Shown: positions 9,405-19,010 of the stretch, piece after piece
Position numbering within the stretch: position 1 is the first letter of the stretch
How the letters are laid out: each line of letters starts with the position of its first letter
Assembly (NCBI GenBank): GCA_009746045.1
Contig: RPFO01000497.1
Location: 1-58,500 of the forward strand
DNA: 58,500 bases
Source: Mesostigma viride
Lineage: Eukaryota; Streptophyta; Mesostigmatophyceae; Mesostigmatales; Mesostigmataceae
Reading direction: 5' to 3'
The notes under the pieces: model-generated
The model's database searches: none
Told to the model about the DNA's origin: nothing
What the model saw: the letters and a program-made list of their open reading frames with translations, nothing else
Program-made: the position numbers and the translations under genes

Positions 9405-9850
9405 ATAGGAAATCTACTGTATTACACCCGGTGGTGCTTGGACAGAAGCAAGAAACCCCGCCCACCGCTCAAATGTGGCGCCCAACAAAACCCTAAACTG
9501 ATTTCTTCAATAAGTCTACTGTTCTACATCCGGTGGTGGATGGACACAAGCAATAAAGGCCCTGCCCACACCTCAGATTTCTTTAGAAAATCTACTGATC
9601 TACATTCGATGGCGCCTTCACAGAAGCAGGAAACTCCGCCCACCGGTCAAATGTGACGCCCAACAAAGCCCCAACTGATTTCTTCAAGAAGTATACTGTT
9701 TTACAGCCGGTAGTGCTTGGGCAGAAGCACTATCAAAGAGACAACCAGCGCAGGCCAGAAATCGCAGGCCAGAAATCGCAACTATGTAAAGCCCGCCCAC
9801 ACATCGGATTTCTTTACGAAAAGCCTGTTTTACATTCGATAGGAATTATA
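9405..9850. repeat. Intergenic tandem repeats, alternating about 100-bp and 76-bp units
   Basis: Units start with TCTACTGTNTTACA-CCGGTGG and continue through CAGAAGCA. The long version ends CAACAAAGCCCCAACTGATTTCTTCAA and the short one ends TGCCCACACNTCAGATTTCTTTA. Starts fall near 9412, 9513, 9589 and 9691. The last unit is interrupted by the short insertion at 9734-9780. The array begins at the start codon side of the minus-strand gene, so it may include its promoter. Confidence 0.75.
9729..9785 (+). mobile_element. Ultrashort insertion, copy 1 (47 bp, target duplication ACTAT)
   Basis: The 47-bp insert 9734-9780 begins CAAAGAGACAACCAGCGCAG and is flanked by ACTAT at 9729-9733 and 9781-9785. 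It interrupts a short repeat unit that is continuous at about 9560, giving an empty-site comparison. The insert carries an internal duplication of CAGGCCAGAAATCG. Related copies are at 39400 and 56184. Confidence 0.6.
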
Positions 9851-9915
9851 AGATTCAAGCAGCAATACTCGTTTCTACCTGCGTGCGACTGCTGCGGCTG
9901 AGTGCTGCATTGAAC

Positions 9916-10988
9916 TTGTCTTCACGTCTTCACGTCTTCCCGTCTTCACGTCTTCACCGCGTCTTCACCTGTCTTCACCACGTCTTCACGTCTTCACGAC
10001 TTCACCTGAACACCTGAACTTCACCTGAACTTGCCGTATCGTGTCTGAACGTCTTCACGTCTTCACGTCTTCACGTCTTCACGTCTTCACCGCGTCTTCA
10101 CCTGTCTTCACCACGTCTTCACGGCTTCACGGCTTCACGTCTTCACGGCTTCACCTGAACACCTGAACTTCACCTGAACTTGCCGTATCGTGTCTGAACG
10201 TCTTCACGTCTTCACGTCTTCACGTCTTCACCGCGTCTTCACCTGTCTTCACCACGTCTTCACGGCTTCACGGCTTCACGTCTTCACGGCTTCACCTGAA
10301 CACCTGAACTTCACCTGAACTTGCCGTATCGTGTCTGAACGTCTTCACGTCTTCACGTCTTCACGTCTTCACGTCTTCACCGCGTCTTCACCTGTCTTCA
10401 CCACGTCTTCACGGCTTCACGGCTTCACGTCTTCACGGCTTCACCTGAACACCTGAACTTCACCTGAACTTGCCGTATCGTGTCTGAACGTCTTCACGTC
10501 TTCACGTCTTCACGTCTTCACCGCGTCTTCACCTGTCTTCACCACGTCTTCACGGCTTCACGGCTTCACGTCTTCACGGCTTCACCTGAACACCTGAACT
10601 TCACCTGAACTTGCCGTATCGTGTCTGAACGTCTTCACGTCTTCACGTCTTCACGTCTTCACGTCTTCACCGCGTCTTCACCTGTCTTCACCACGTCTTC
10701 ACGGCTTCACGGCTTCACGTCTTCACGGCTTCACCTGAACACCTGAACTTCACCTGAACTTGCCGTATCGTGTCTGAACGTCTTCACGTCTTCACGTCTT
10801 CACGTCTTCACCGCGTCTTCACCTGTCTTCACCACGTCTTCACGGCTTCACGGCTTCACGTCTTCACGGCTTCACCTGAACACCTGAACTTCACCTGAAC
10901 TTGCCGTATCGTGTCTGAACGTCTTCACGTCTTCACGTCTTCACGTCTTCACGTCTTCACGTCTTCACCGCGTCTTCACCTGTCTTCA
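9916..10988. repeat. Higher-order tandem array, dimer of 149 + 141 bp built from GTCTTCAC
   Basis: The landmark GCCGTATCGTGTCTGAAC starts at 10033, 10182, 10323, 10472, 10613, 10762 and 10903, so spacings alternate strictly 149, 141, 149, 141, 149, 141. The difference is one GTCTTCAC octamer: five copies follow the landmark in long units and four in short ones; the last unit has six. The array fills the region between the two divergent genes. Confidence 0.95.
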
Positions 10989-11092
10989 AGCAGTGTCACC
11001 CAGTTCCCGCTTGATTCAAATGCACTTCGCGCTTGAATTCGTGACTTCGCCCCGCTCAAGGTGGAAGGTGATGGGCACTAGCCACGGGAACT

Positions 11093-12561
11093 ATGCCCGA
11101 TGCTGATAGCCGAAGCGATGACATGGACGAATTGAGTGATTTGTGTTATGCCGGGGACGATTGTAGAAAATGGGTGCTAGGAAAGAAACCTGGTGCCATG
11201 AAAGTAGATTTTTTGGCCGGTGCAAACCACCAATGCGCCGGCCGATGTGGCAAGGTCCTGCACGGCATCTGTACGCATATTTTCAGGCACGCAGACGACG
11301 GTGACGGCACGGAATGGCAATGCTCTGACTGCGGCGGCCCTCCACGATGCCAGCCGTGCGCCACGCTCGAGCAGCCAGGGCACACTAGCAACATTAAGCC
11401 CACGGAGCCTTCCACTATCAGCCCAGAGTGCCCGGATAATTCGTTTCGCCCGCCCGTCACCGAGGATGACCTGAATTTCGATGATGATGTCGGTTGTGAT
11501 GATGAAGCTGCAATGGCAGAGGATGACTTCCATCATGATGGGGCTGCAAATGCGACAAACGAGAAAGATTCCCCGATGTCTCCTCAGCGTCCTGCCGACG
11601 AGCATGGTCATTCAAACCCGGGTTCGGGGCTGGACGCCACTAAGGAGGCTCTGTTCTCTTCCCCTCTACCTGAGGCCGGCGTTCCTGAAAAGCGGGACGA
11701 TGGCACGCCGGTCCCTACTGCAAGGTCTTTTAGCCGCAGTGGACCGATGGCACTGTCTGTCGTGGAAATTTCTGGCTGGGATACCCTCGGGGTGGTGGTG
11801 GGGGGCCTCACCATCGACAAACAGCTGCAAGCGGTGCTGGTCGCCCAAACGACCTACACAACAAAGAAAACATTAAAATCGGCATACACAAATGCGGCAC
11901 GGGGGAGATCCTCTACCATCAAGATGACAGATGTGGTGTGCATGGTCGTCGATCGTGACCCTGCCACTGGGCACATCCCCGGATTCAAGGTAGTTGACAC
12001 ATTTCCGGAGAGTGCGCGAAACGAGCGTATTGAGCGCACTCTCGCCTGGGCCCAGTCGCACCAAGGTGAGCTGGTGTCCCAGATGACATGGGACTTCCTC
12101 GCTGAGGTCCCATGCATCTTGACAACAGGATTTCCTAGGGACCCCGCCCTTGCCTTGTATTCAGGTCCTGCTGCAGCGGCGTGGCCTCCGGCGCCTAGCC
12201 GGGGGATGCGAGTGCGTGCCCTCCCGCCCATAGTGAAGCCCCCAGAGGCAGCCACGCCTTTGGTGGACGTCACCAACGCACAACAGCGACCCAAGCGGAA
12301 CAGCAAAGCCAAGTCCTCCCAGCCGGCAGAGAAACGCCGGCAGCCAGAGCGCACCCAGCCAGAGCGTACCCAGCCGCTGCCGCCGCCGACCCCCGTACTG
12401 GTGGGCGTGGAACAGACGATGAGAGAGATGCAACGAGCTATGGAGAACCAAAGCAAGAAGGTTGAACAGCTTGGTTTGCAGCTGTACAAAGAGGTGCAGA
12501 AACAAGTGGTCCAGCTGGAGCAGCAACTGCAGCAGCAGCAGCAGCAACTGCAGCAGCAACT

Positions 12562-12651
<90 letters not shown>

Positions 12652-13866
12652 GCAACAGCAACAGCTACAGCAACAGCTACAGCAACAGCAGCAGCAGTTC
12701 CCGCAGCCGCCGCCGCAGCAGCAGCAGCAGCAGCAGCAGTTCCCGCAGCAGCAGCAGCAGTTCCCGCAGCAGCAGCAGCAGTTCCCGCAGCAGCAGCAGC
12801 AGTTCCCGCAGCAGCAGCAGCAGTTCCCGCAGCAGCAGCAGCAGTTCCCGCAGCAGCAGCAGCAGTTCCCGCAGCAGCAGCAGCAGTTCCCGCAGCAGCA
12901 GCAGCAGTTCCCGCAGCAGCAGCAGCAGTTCCCGCAGCAGCAGCAGCAGTTCCCGCAGCAGCAGCAGCAGTTCCCGCAGCAGCAGCAGCAGTTCCCGCAG
13001 CAGCAGCAGCAGTTCCCGCAGCAGCAGCAGCAGTTCCCGCAGCAGCAGCAGCAGTTCCCGCAGCAGCAGCAGCAGCAGTTCCCGCAGGCATCGTCGGCAG
13101 TGCTTCATCTACAGCTGGCGTCACCGGCAACACAGCAGTTCCCGCAGGCATCGTCGGGAGCACTTCAGTTACAGCTGGCGTCACCAGCAGCGCTTCAGTT
13201 CCCGCAGGCAGCGTCGGCAATGTGGCAGATTCCACAGGCATGGTCGGCACTGCAGCAGTTTTCGCAGGGACCGTCGGCAGCAGAGCAGTTCCCGCAGGGA
13301 TCATCGGTGGTGCAGCAGTTCTTTGTGAGTCATTCGTGTAGTGTTGAGTGGGTGGGGTGGGGGGTGGGGTGGGTGGGTGGGGTGGGTGGGTGGGGTGGGG
13401 GTGGGTGGGTGGGTGGGGGGTGGGGGGGGGGGGGGATGGGGGGGTTGACTGTGTGACTGCGTGGCTGCTTGGCTGGAAAGGAGGGTGCGTGGCTGTGTGG
13501 CTGCGTGGCTGCGTGGCTGCGCTGCTGCGTGGCTGCGTGGCTGGCTGGCTGGCTGGCTGGGGGGGGTGCCGGGTGCGTGGATGCGTGGATGTGTGGCTGG
13601 GTGGGTGCGTCACTGCGTGGCTGGCTGGCTTTGTGGCTGCGTGGGCGGCTGGATGGCCGGGTCAGCGTGGCTGCGTGTTCAATGGGATGCTAATATGTTG
13701 TTGCCTTTGGATGCCACAATTCATGGATTCTTTTGTTCACATGCAGGTGCTGCCGTCTTCCCCATCGACGTCGTCAAGACCGATGTCGCCAAGAAGGATG
13801 ATGCAATCACTCTCGGCCATGTTTAACTCATGTGGGCCTTCATGGCCACGGGGGAAATATGATTGA
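11093..13866 (+). CDS. Cys-rich protein with coiled coil and polyglutamine/FPQQQQQ repeats, two exons
   Basis: Predicted exons are 11093-13324 and 13747-13866. The donor is TTT|GTGAGT, the acceptor is ATGCAG, the phase is 0, and the stop TGA is at 13864-13866. Residues 25-110 have CX2C/CX3C-type clusters (NHQCAGRCGKVLHGIC, EWQCSDCGG) suggesting zinc binding. Residues 125-170 are acidic. A globular segment covers about 220-360. A basic region with RPKRNSKAK and KRRQPERTQ follows, then a heptad-like stretch (EQTMREMQRAMENQSKKVEQ), about 50 Gln, about 17 FPQQQQQ units, and a degenerate FPQASSA repeat region. I do not recognise a family. DNA-binding plus self-association features, and divergence from a transposase-like gene, suggest an accessory protein of the same element, comparable in role to TnpA of CACTA elements. 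That role is an inference. Confidence 0.65.
12525..13085 (+). repeat. CAG/CAA run followed by about 17 copies of a 21-bp FPQQQQQ unit
   Basis: A CAG tract with an internal run of CAA (about 12617-12650) encodes polyglutamine. It is followed by nearly identical TTCCCGCAGCAGCAGCAGCAG-type units from about 12700 to 13080. Codon-level identity implies recent expansion. The reverse frame gives a shadow poly-Ala/Leu ORF. Confidence 0.95.
13325..13746 (+). other. Intron with extreme GT/G-rich and TGGCTGCG repeats
   Basis: From 13346 to 13445 the sense strand is nearly all G and T, with many runs of three or more G (GGGTGGGTGGGGTGGG), a strong G-quadruplex candidate. From 13450 to 13670 it carries imperfect GTGGCTGCGTGGCTG repeats. 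The splice sites fit the GT-AG rule. Confidence 0.6.
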
Positions 13867-14208
13867 ATCAGTTCTTTGACACTGAGTTGGCACTAGACGC
13901 AACACCTTTGATGCACATGAGTGCAGGGCGCATGTGTTGAAACCATGCAACCATGGCGATCCCTCAAAAAGTTTGGTTATGTAATAAGTGAGACAATTAT
14001 TCCGGACGTATGATGGCCCAACGTCCTGTAAGGTTGAGTTGTCTTATTCAATTGGCATAAGTTGTCTTATTGATGTTGTCTCATTGCCTTAATGGGTCAA
14101 TTGTCTTAGTTTATATCATGTATATCTTGGGAAACTCATTGCTTCAATAAAATGCATGTTAGGCGCAATCAACCCCCTCAAACACATCTGAAAACTGCAC
14201 AGTGCATC
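13867..14208. other. 3' flank of the polyQ gene; AT-rich
   Basis: No gene. It contains repeated TTGTCTTATT motifs (about 14039, 14063 and 14101) and an AATAAA signal near 14144, suitable for 3' processing of the plus-strand gene. Confidence 0.5.
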
Positions 14209-14257
14209 AAATGTATCCTAAACAAAAAAATGTATCCTAATCCGGTAAAACCACCCT
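14209..14257 (-). repeat. Right terminal inverted repeat of the 12.3-kb unit
   Basis: It ends CGGTAAAACCACCCT, the exact inverse of the left end, and carries two ATGTATCCTAA motifs inside. Confidence 0.75.
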
Positions 14258-14669
14258 AATGAACCAAATCAACCAAATTAGGGCCACTTGACAAGTTCAT
14301 GATCCATTTCAATTACAATTAAGCGATTAATTCATAAATCATACATTACATGGGATACCCCCGTCGACGAGCTAGCTAGCGGTACGTACAGTACAATGAA
14401 ACATTTGAGTTTGTAACATGTGTCCATGGATATACACATTTAATTTAATTTAATGGATATATACATGTATGCTGGACCTCGCGCATCTCAGCCCTCTATG
14501 AAATGTTATTTGAACTCAGGTCTAGATCTAAATATATACATTATCTGGATAATATTATACACTTCCTTGAAAGAGCATGAATCGAGCTTTACAATTCAGG
14601 ACAAGGAACTCGTTTGCAAATCACTGCTGAAGACAACTGGGTGCTCTCAGTTCCGTGCTCTCATCGAAG
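14258..14669. other. AT-rich spacer, nothing recognised
   Basis: It contains short runs such as TTTAATTTAATTTAATGG and AGCTAGCTAGC. I see no gene. Confidence 0.5.
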
Positions 14670-17600
14670 GTGCTCACAACGAAGTACGTGCTCTCAAGGC
14701 TGTCCACCTCGTCCAACCAAGCCCGGGCGAGCTGGCCTTAGACTGAACAGGTCTCTTCGTGGCCATGTGCGTGAGCTGTTTCTCGACGTCTGTCGGAATG
14801 GTCAAGATGGCCTGGCGATTGTTAGCTAGCTGGGTTGACAACAATGGTGTGTTCGCACCCCGCGTCCATGCACAGGTAGCAATTGACCAAGTTGGGCTGT
14901 CCAGGTTGGGCATCGCCGTCCATTTTGAACATCGTCGCCATATACCCGGAAATCTGTCGTAGTAGCGCACGTACCCCCACCATGCACCCGTTGTCCCTTA
15001 CGGAACAACTCCCTATCGACCTTGCCGTTTCTGTCGGCCACTCGCCTCACGAAAGTAGCGGCCACCTGATAAGGCTCCTGCAAGACTTCCGCTAGCCAAT
15101 ATGGATGATCTGGATCGTGCGACTCATCACCACAGTAGGACTCGATCAACGGCAAAAATGTCTCGCAGCTTTAGTCTCCTTCCCATCATCGTCCTCTCTG
15201 CCTGTAGTCTGTTCAGTCGCGTCCCTGCGTGCCCCCCTTGTCCGTTTGGGTTCCTTTGCACTGGCTCCCCCAGTTTGTGGAGCTTCATCCGAGCACCTCC
15301 CACATTCCAGCCGTCCATGTCGGTCCACTCCTTTCGACAATCCCGCCACCTTTCCTCGGCGCACGCACCGCCACAATAACAGGAAAACTGGCGCAGCATT
15401 AAGCGCGTCACATTCGACTTGTCCATGCGCCACCAGTGCGCCTTCTTCACTCCTTTGATTTCGCCGCGCCTAGCTGGGCTGTAAGGAAGCACCTGCGCGT
15501 CGAAGACAAAAGCACAAGGGAAAGTTGAAGTTACGAGACCATCGAGCTAGTTGTGTTTTATTAAACATCCTGATCGCCAGGACTCCACGAACGCCCTAGA
15601 AACGACGTTCGGCGTAACGATTCCCTGAACGAGGACAGTACACTTAATTACCTCGTTGAACTCGAAGAAGTTACGCCTGGTCGTTGTGGTCCCGCCCACC
15701 GCCCCCGACGCCAGATTCTCCACCAACTGGGCGGCCGTCTGTTTGTCCTGGTTCTCTTCCATGATGTGCCACCTCCTCAACATGCACTTCACAGTCCCAC
15801 CAGCTCCATCCAGTCATCCACCTCCCCCTTTCCGTGCTGCTCCCAAAAGTAAGTCCACTCAAATGACTCCAGGTGCGGATCCTCTGCATGTCAGCAGCCG
15901 GGCCATTTCCACGATCACATTCCTTGACTTGAACTGCATGGAGCCATCAATGTCCGACCACCCAACGAAGCGCTTCACCTCTACCCCTTCTGACCGTAGT
16001 GTCGCCAGGAGTTTGAGGATAGCAAAGCGGAGGGCCCGCCCGTCCCTTTTCATTCCGCCCTATCCGATGAAGTGAAACTCCCTTCTCACGACCTTTCCCG
16101 ACGCTGGATCCAATTAGTAGCGCACGATCCAGGGCATAAGGACGAATGTGACTGGATGCCAGTACTGTGCTTGGAGATTGTGATAGGTGTAAGACTGGTA
16201 GTTCTCGGCGTAATCTGTATGGCATACAAGGTCCCCCACCCGCATCCTTGAGAGGCATTCCTTGGAGGCGTCCGCTTAATTGCCACCACGCGTTGAAGCA
16301 ATGCTGGATGAAGTCCGGCCACTTGTCCACAATCGCCTTCTTTAGCTCCGTTGGTGTCGACTTGACGTCGACTTGCGTCAATCGCTGCCCACCAGCCTTT
16401 GCGATCGCGTCACAGTCGTCCTGCATTTGCACAATGTGCACATACAGAAAAGACATCAACTTCGACCCACCAATGACCTAGCTGAAGAAAAAAGACAGGA
16501 CCTCATGAAAAATTCCAAAAGATACGCCTTGGGGCGCAACCACTCCACTAAAAATTACCTCTGGCCCAAGAACCGCACCCGGAGGCACGTCCTGCATCTC
16601 GTGTCTGGTCCATGAAATCAGGTGGTTGGAAGCCTCCTCCCTAATTGGGCATAACTTGAAGTTCCGAATTCCACACTTGGGAGCCCGGCATGTGCCCAAC
16701 ACACAAGCCTTACGCCGGATCGAGCAAACCCCCAACTCCTCGCTCAGGTCATGATCGGGCACCCCTTCCTCGTCGTCCAGCACCCTCCCATGCATGGGCA
16801 GATCCTCAAGGTCGCCTTGAAAAGGCTGAACCTGCGGCCGTGACGACCCCACAGACGACCTCGAACCTCCCCCCTCCCTCATCCCCTCCACCTTACAAGG
16901 AAACTTGTTCACCCACTCTGTCGTGTGAGTAGCTTTGAAAATGGAACATGTGGGCACGGACGACCCCACGTCGAGCTGGCTACCATGATCGCACGCGTGG
17001 CATTCAGGTCCGCACTCGCATCTGGCATGAAAAGTTGCACGAAATTTGGCCAACCCCCCACCATGGACTGCATGGTAGTGTGGTGCTGGCATGCGCACAA
17101 GTTCCGCATTTTCCACCGCCCCTTGACGCATGCGGGCATGTGCTTGCAGAAAAGAGTGTATCCCACATGAACTGTGCTCTTCTGAGTCGTGCAAGGCATT
17201 GACATCCCATCCTCCTTCTCCATAATCACCTGATTTCCCCCCCCCACGCCCTCCTCTCCCTCCCCGGCCCCCCCCCCTCCCTACTGTCCATCCGCCGCGG
17301 TGGCTTCAACTCCGGATGGCGGGAAATAAACACTTCGTAAATCTTGTACTTGGAGACAGTATAGTAGCGCGCCCCCTCCGAAAACGCTAGTGTATGTTTG
17401 TAATCCTTTCTTACAAGTCCATGCATTCACAATAAACATCCTTCATGTTCGGAGACGCCCGCGTCAAGTTATCATCCCTCCAGCACGCATGTATCAGGGC
17501 AATCACTTCCGTCGGAAGCTCGTCTTTCCTCCTTCTCCTCTCTGGCGCATTCATCAAGAGGTCGTCCTCCCCTTCTTCCATTCCATCCCTGTGGCCCCTA

Positions 17601-18170
17601 AGAGTTGCGACAAAGCGCCTGTCAATCCCGAACGCGCGCTCCACAATCCTGTCCGGCACGCCCTCCAATCCCTTCGTAACAAGTCCACACAAGGCCCACC
17701 TAAGCCCACGATCCTTCTCTGACAGATGTTCCCAAGTCGGCAAAAGCCTTCTTGATGTTATCCCGAAGAGATTCCGCCCAATTTTCAGGAAGCCCGCCGT
17801 CACAGTTCTTCCTCTTCTTAATGCCGTTGCTTTCCGCCACCATGGCATTTAGTCTTGAAGCCGCGCAAGACAGAACCTCCGCGCTCATCTCTGGCGTCCT
17901 GCGGTTGTTTGCTTTCACGCGTTCCGCCATGATAGGAAAGATGTCATTGGCAATTTTGTACCCCTTGTTCTCGATGTACTTGTCGCTCCAGGGAGCGCAA
18001 AGTGAAGGCTCCCGGTCGTCCTTGAACAAGGGACGCGAACCGTCGGAAACCGGCCCCTGCCCCAATTGCGCCATCAGACTTTGGTCAGACGGCAGCTGAT
18101 TTTTTTCCCCTCTTAATCCCGCGGCACCGAAATCCCTGAGGATGAGTAATGATAAATAATCACCATACAA
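14670..18170 (-). pseudogene. Decayed transposase-like gene (unclassified DDE-type family)
   Basis: Minus-strand segments in changing frames form one protein-like series from high to low coordinates. Order: NWAESLRDNIKKAF; KGLEGVPDRIVERAFG; a block with ELPTEVIALIHACWRDDNLT (about 17500); a Cys-rich part CECGPECHACDHGSQL (about 17000); CRAPKCGIRNFKLCP; then DYAENYQSYTY (about 16200), WSDIDGSMQFKSRNVIVEM (about 15930) and FWEQHGKGEVDD (about 15830); and near the end ESYCGDESHDPDHPYWLAEV. The motifs D-x-AENY, W-D-G-x-QFKSR and HGKG-x-x-D recur in a widespread group of transposase-like proteins of animals and algae whose family name I cannot give. Several frameshifts and stops show that it is not functional, though some breaks might be introns. 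Confidence 0.55.
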
Positions 18171-18221
18171 TACACCGGACGAAAACGATGGGCATCAAAC
18201 AAGAACGACAAGCGTCATTAA

Positions 18222-18610
18222 TAACGCCGGCCGGCGCAACTGGATGCATGTAAACCATACAAAAGTGATTTGAACAAACCCCCTACAGTTTGTCATTAAT
18301 AACGACGGCCGGCGTAACTCGGGTGCAATTAAGAACCATTAAGAAGCAACTCAGGATATGAAGGCAGAAATCCTACAGGTGTAAAAAAAATGTACGAACA
18401 CTAAATTTTGGTAATCGGGCCTGATTGCGCAAGTGCGCGCAAGATACCATTGGAAACGCCGGCCGGCGCAACTGGATGCATGTAAACCATACAAAAGTGA
18501 TTTGCAAAAAAACCCTACAGTTTGTCATTAATAACGACGGCCGGCGTAACTCGGTTGCATTTAATTGAAAACCATCAAGAAGCAACTCAGGTAGTGAAGG
18601 CGGAAATCCC
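18222..18610. repeat. Two direct repeats of about 155 bp, 235 bp apart
   Basis: Copies start near 18222 and 18457 with AACGCCGGCCGGCGCAACTG, continue through TGTAAACCATACAAAAGTG and AACGACGGCCGGCGTAACTC, and end near GAAGCAACTCAGG. Each copy holds two GCCGGC-centred palindromes. They may be subterminal repeats or a duplicated MITE fragment. Confidence 0.8.
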
Positions 18611-18889
18611 ACAAAAAAAGCTTTGACATATAGCATAAGCATAGCAGCTGCTAGCTGATCCAAACTGGCACTTGGCACCTGCATGATCGAGGCTTGCTTG
18701 AACTTCCATATTCGTTCCGATTCATTCACGCGGGCCTCCCTTGGAACGGAGCGGCCGCGGGGTACTGACTTTGGAGTCGACCGGTCACCCATGTGACATT
18801 TCATCCCTGCTCTATGCCAGGCTCTCCTAGTGAGTACGTAGTTTTGATTGCAGCATTGTGGCTGCCGGGCATGTTAATTGCTGTCGGGC

Positions 18890-19010
18890 ATTCATGAGGC
18901 TGGGAAGACGGGAGTCTCTGCCCCTATGTTGTTGTGCAGCAACCAGGGCGCCGGGCAGAAAGCACTTCGCGTGCTCTGCAACTCGACCCCAACGCGGGAG
19001 CGTGCATGTA
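18890..19010. repeat. Dispersed repeat, copy 1 (related to 56390-56515)
   Basis: It shares GGCAT-CATGA, GTCTCTGCCC, GTTGTGCA, AAAGCACTTCG, GTGCTC and CCCAACG-GGGAGC in the same order with the copy at 56390. It is diverged and has no coding potential; the class is unknown. Confidence 0.55.

Larger units (their letters stand above)
1936..14257. mobile_element. 12.3-kb TIR-bounded unit with two divergent genes
   Basis: The left edge (1936) reads AGGGTGGTTTTACCG followed by ATAGGATACATTTG. The right edge, read inward on the minus strand from 14257, gives AGGGTGGTTTTACCG followed by GATTAGGATACATTT. The 15-bp outer block is a perfect inverted match, and the TAGGATACATTT motif occurs twice near each end. 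Inside are a transposase-like gene (minus) and a Cys-rich/polyQ gene (plus), transcribed outward from a central repeat region. Flanks read AATA on the left and AAT on the right, so a short target duplication (AAT) is possible but not certain. The combination suggests a large two-gene DNA transposon. That reading is an inference from the TIRs and gene content. Confidence 0.65.

Noticed and set aside
9916-10988. CRISPR-like array
   Set aside because: No unique spacers: the intervals are themselves built from the same octamers, and the context is eukaryotic.
12438-13613. Minus-strand Ala/Thr-rich frame and Leu-rich frames
   Set aside because: Antisense of the CAG/FPQQQQQ repeats; the plus frame has the non-repetitive N-terminus and splice sites.
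15101-15458. Plus-strand frames at 15101-15458 as genes
   Set aside because: The minus strand carries the motif-bearing transposase-like remnant; plus frames are short and motif-free.
18820-18830. CCTAGTG words at about 18824, 27713 and 56292 as CACTA right ends
   Set aside because: None has the GAGTT or CCGACTT continuation or subterminal repeats inside.
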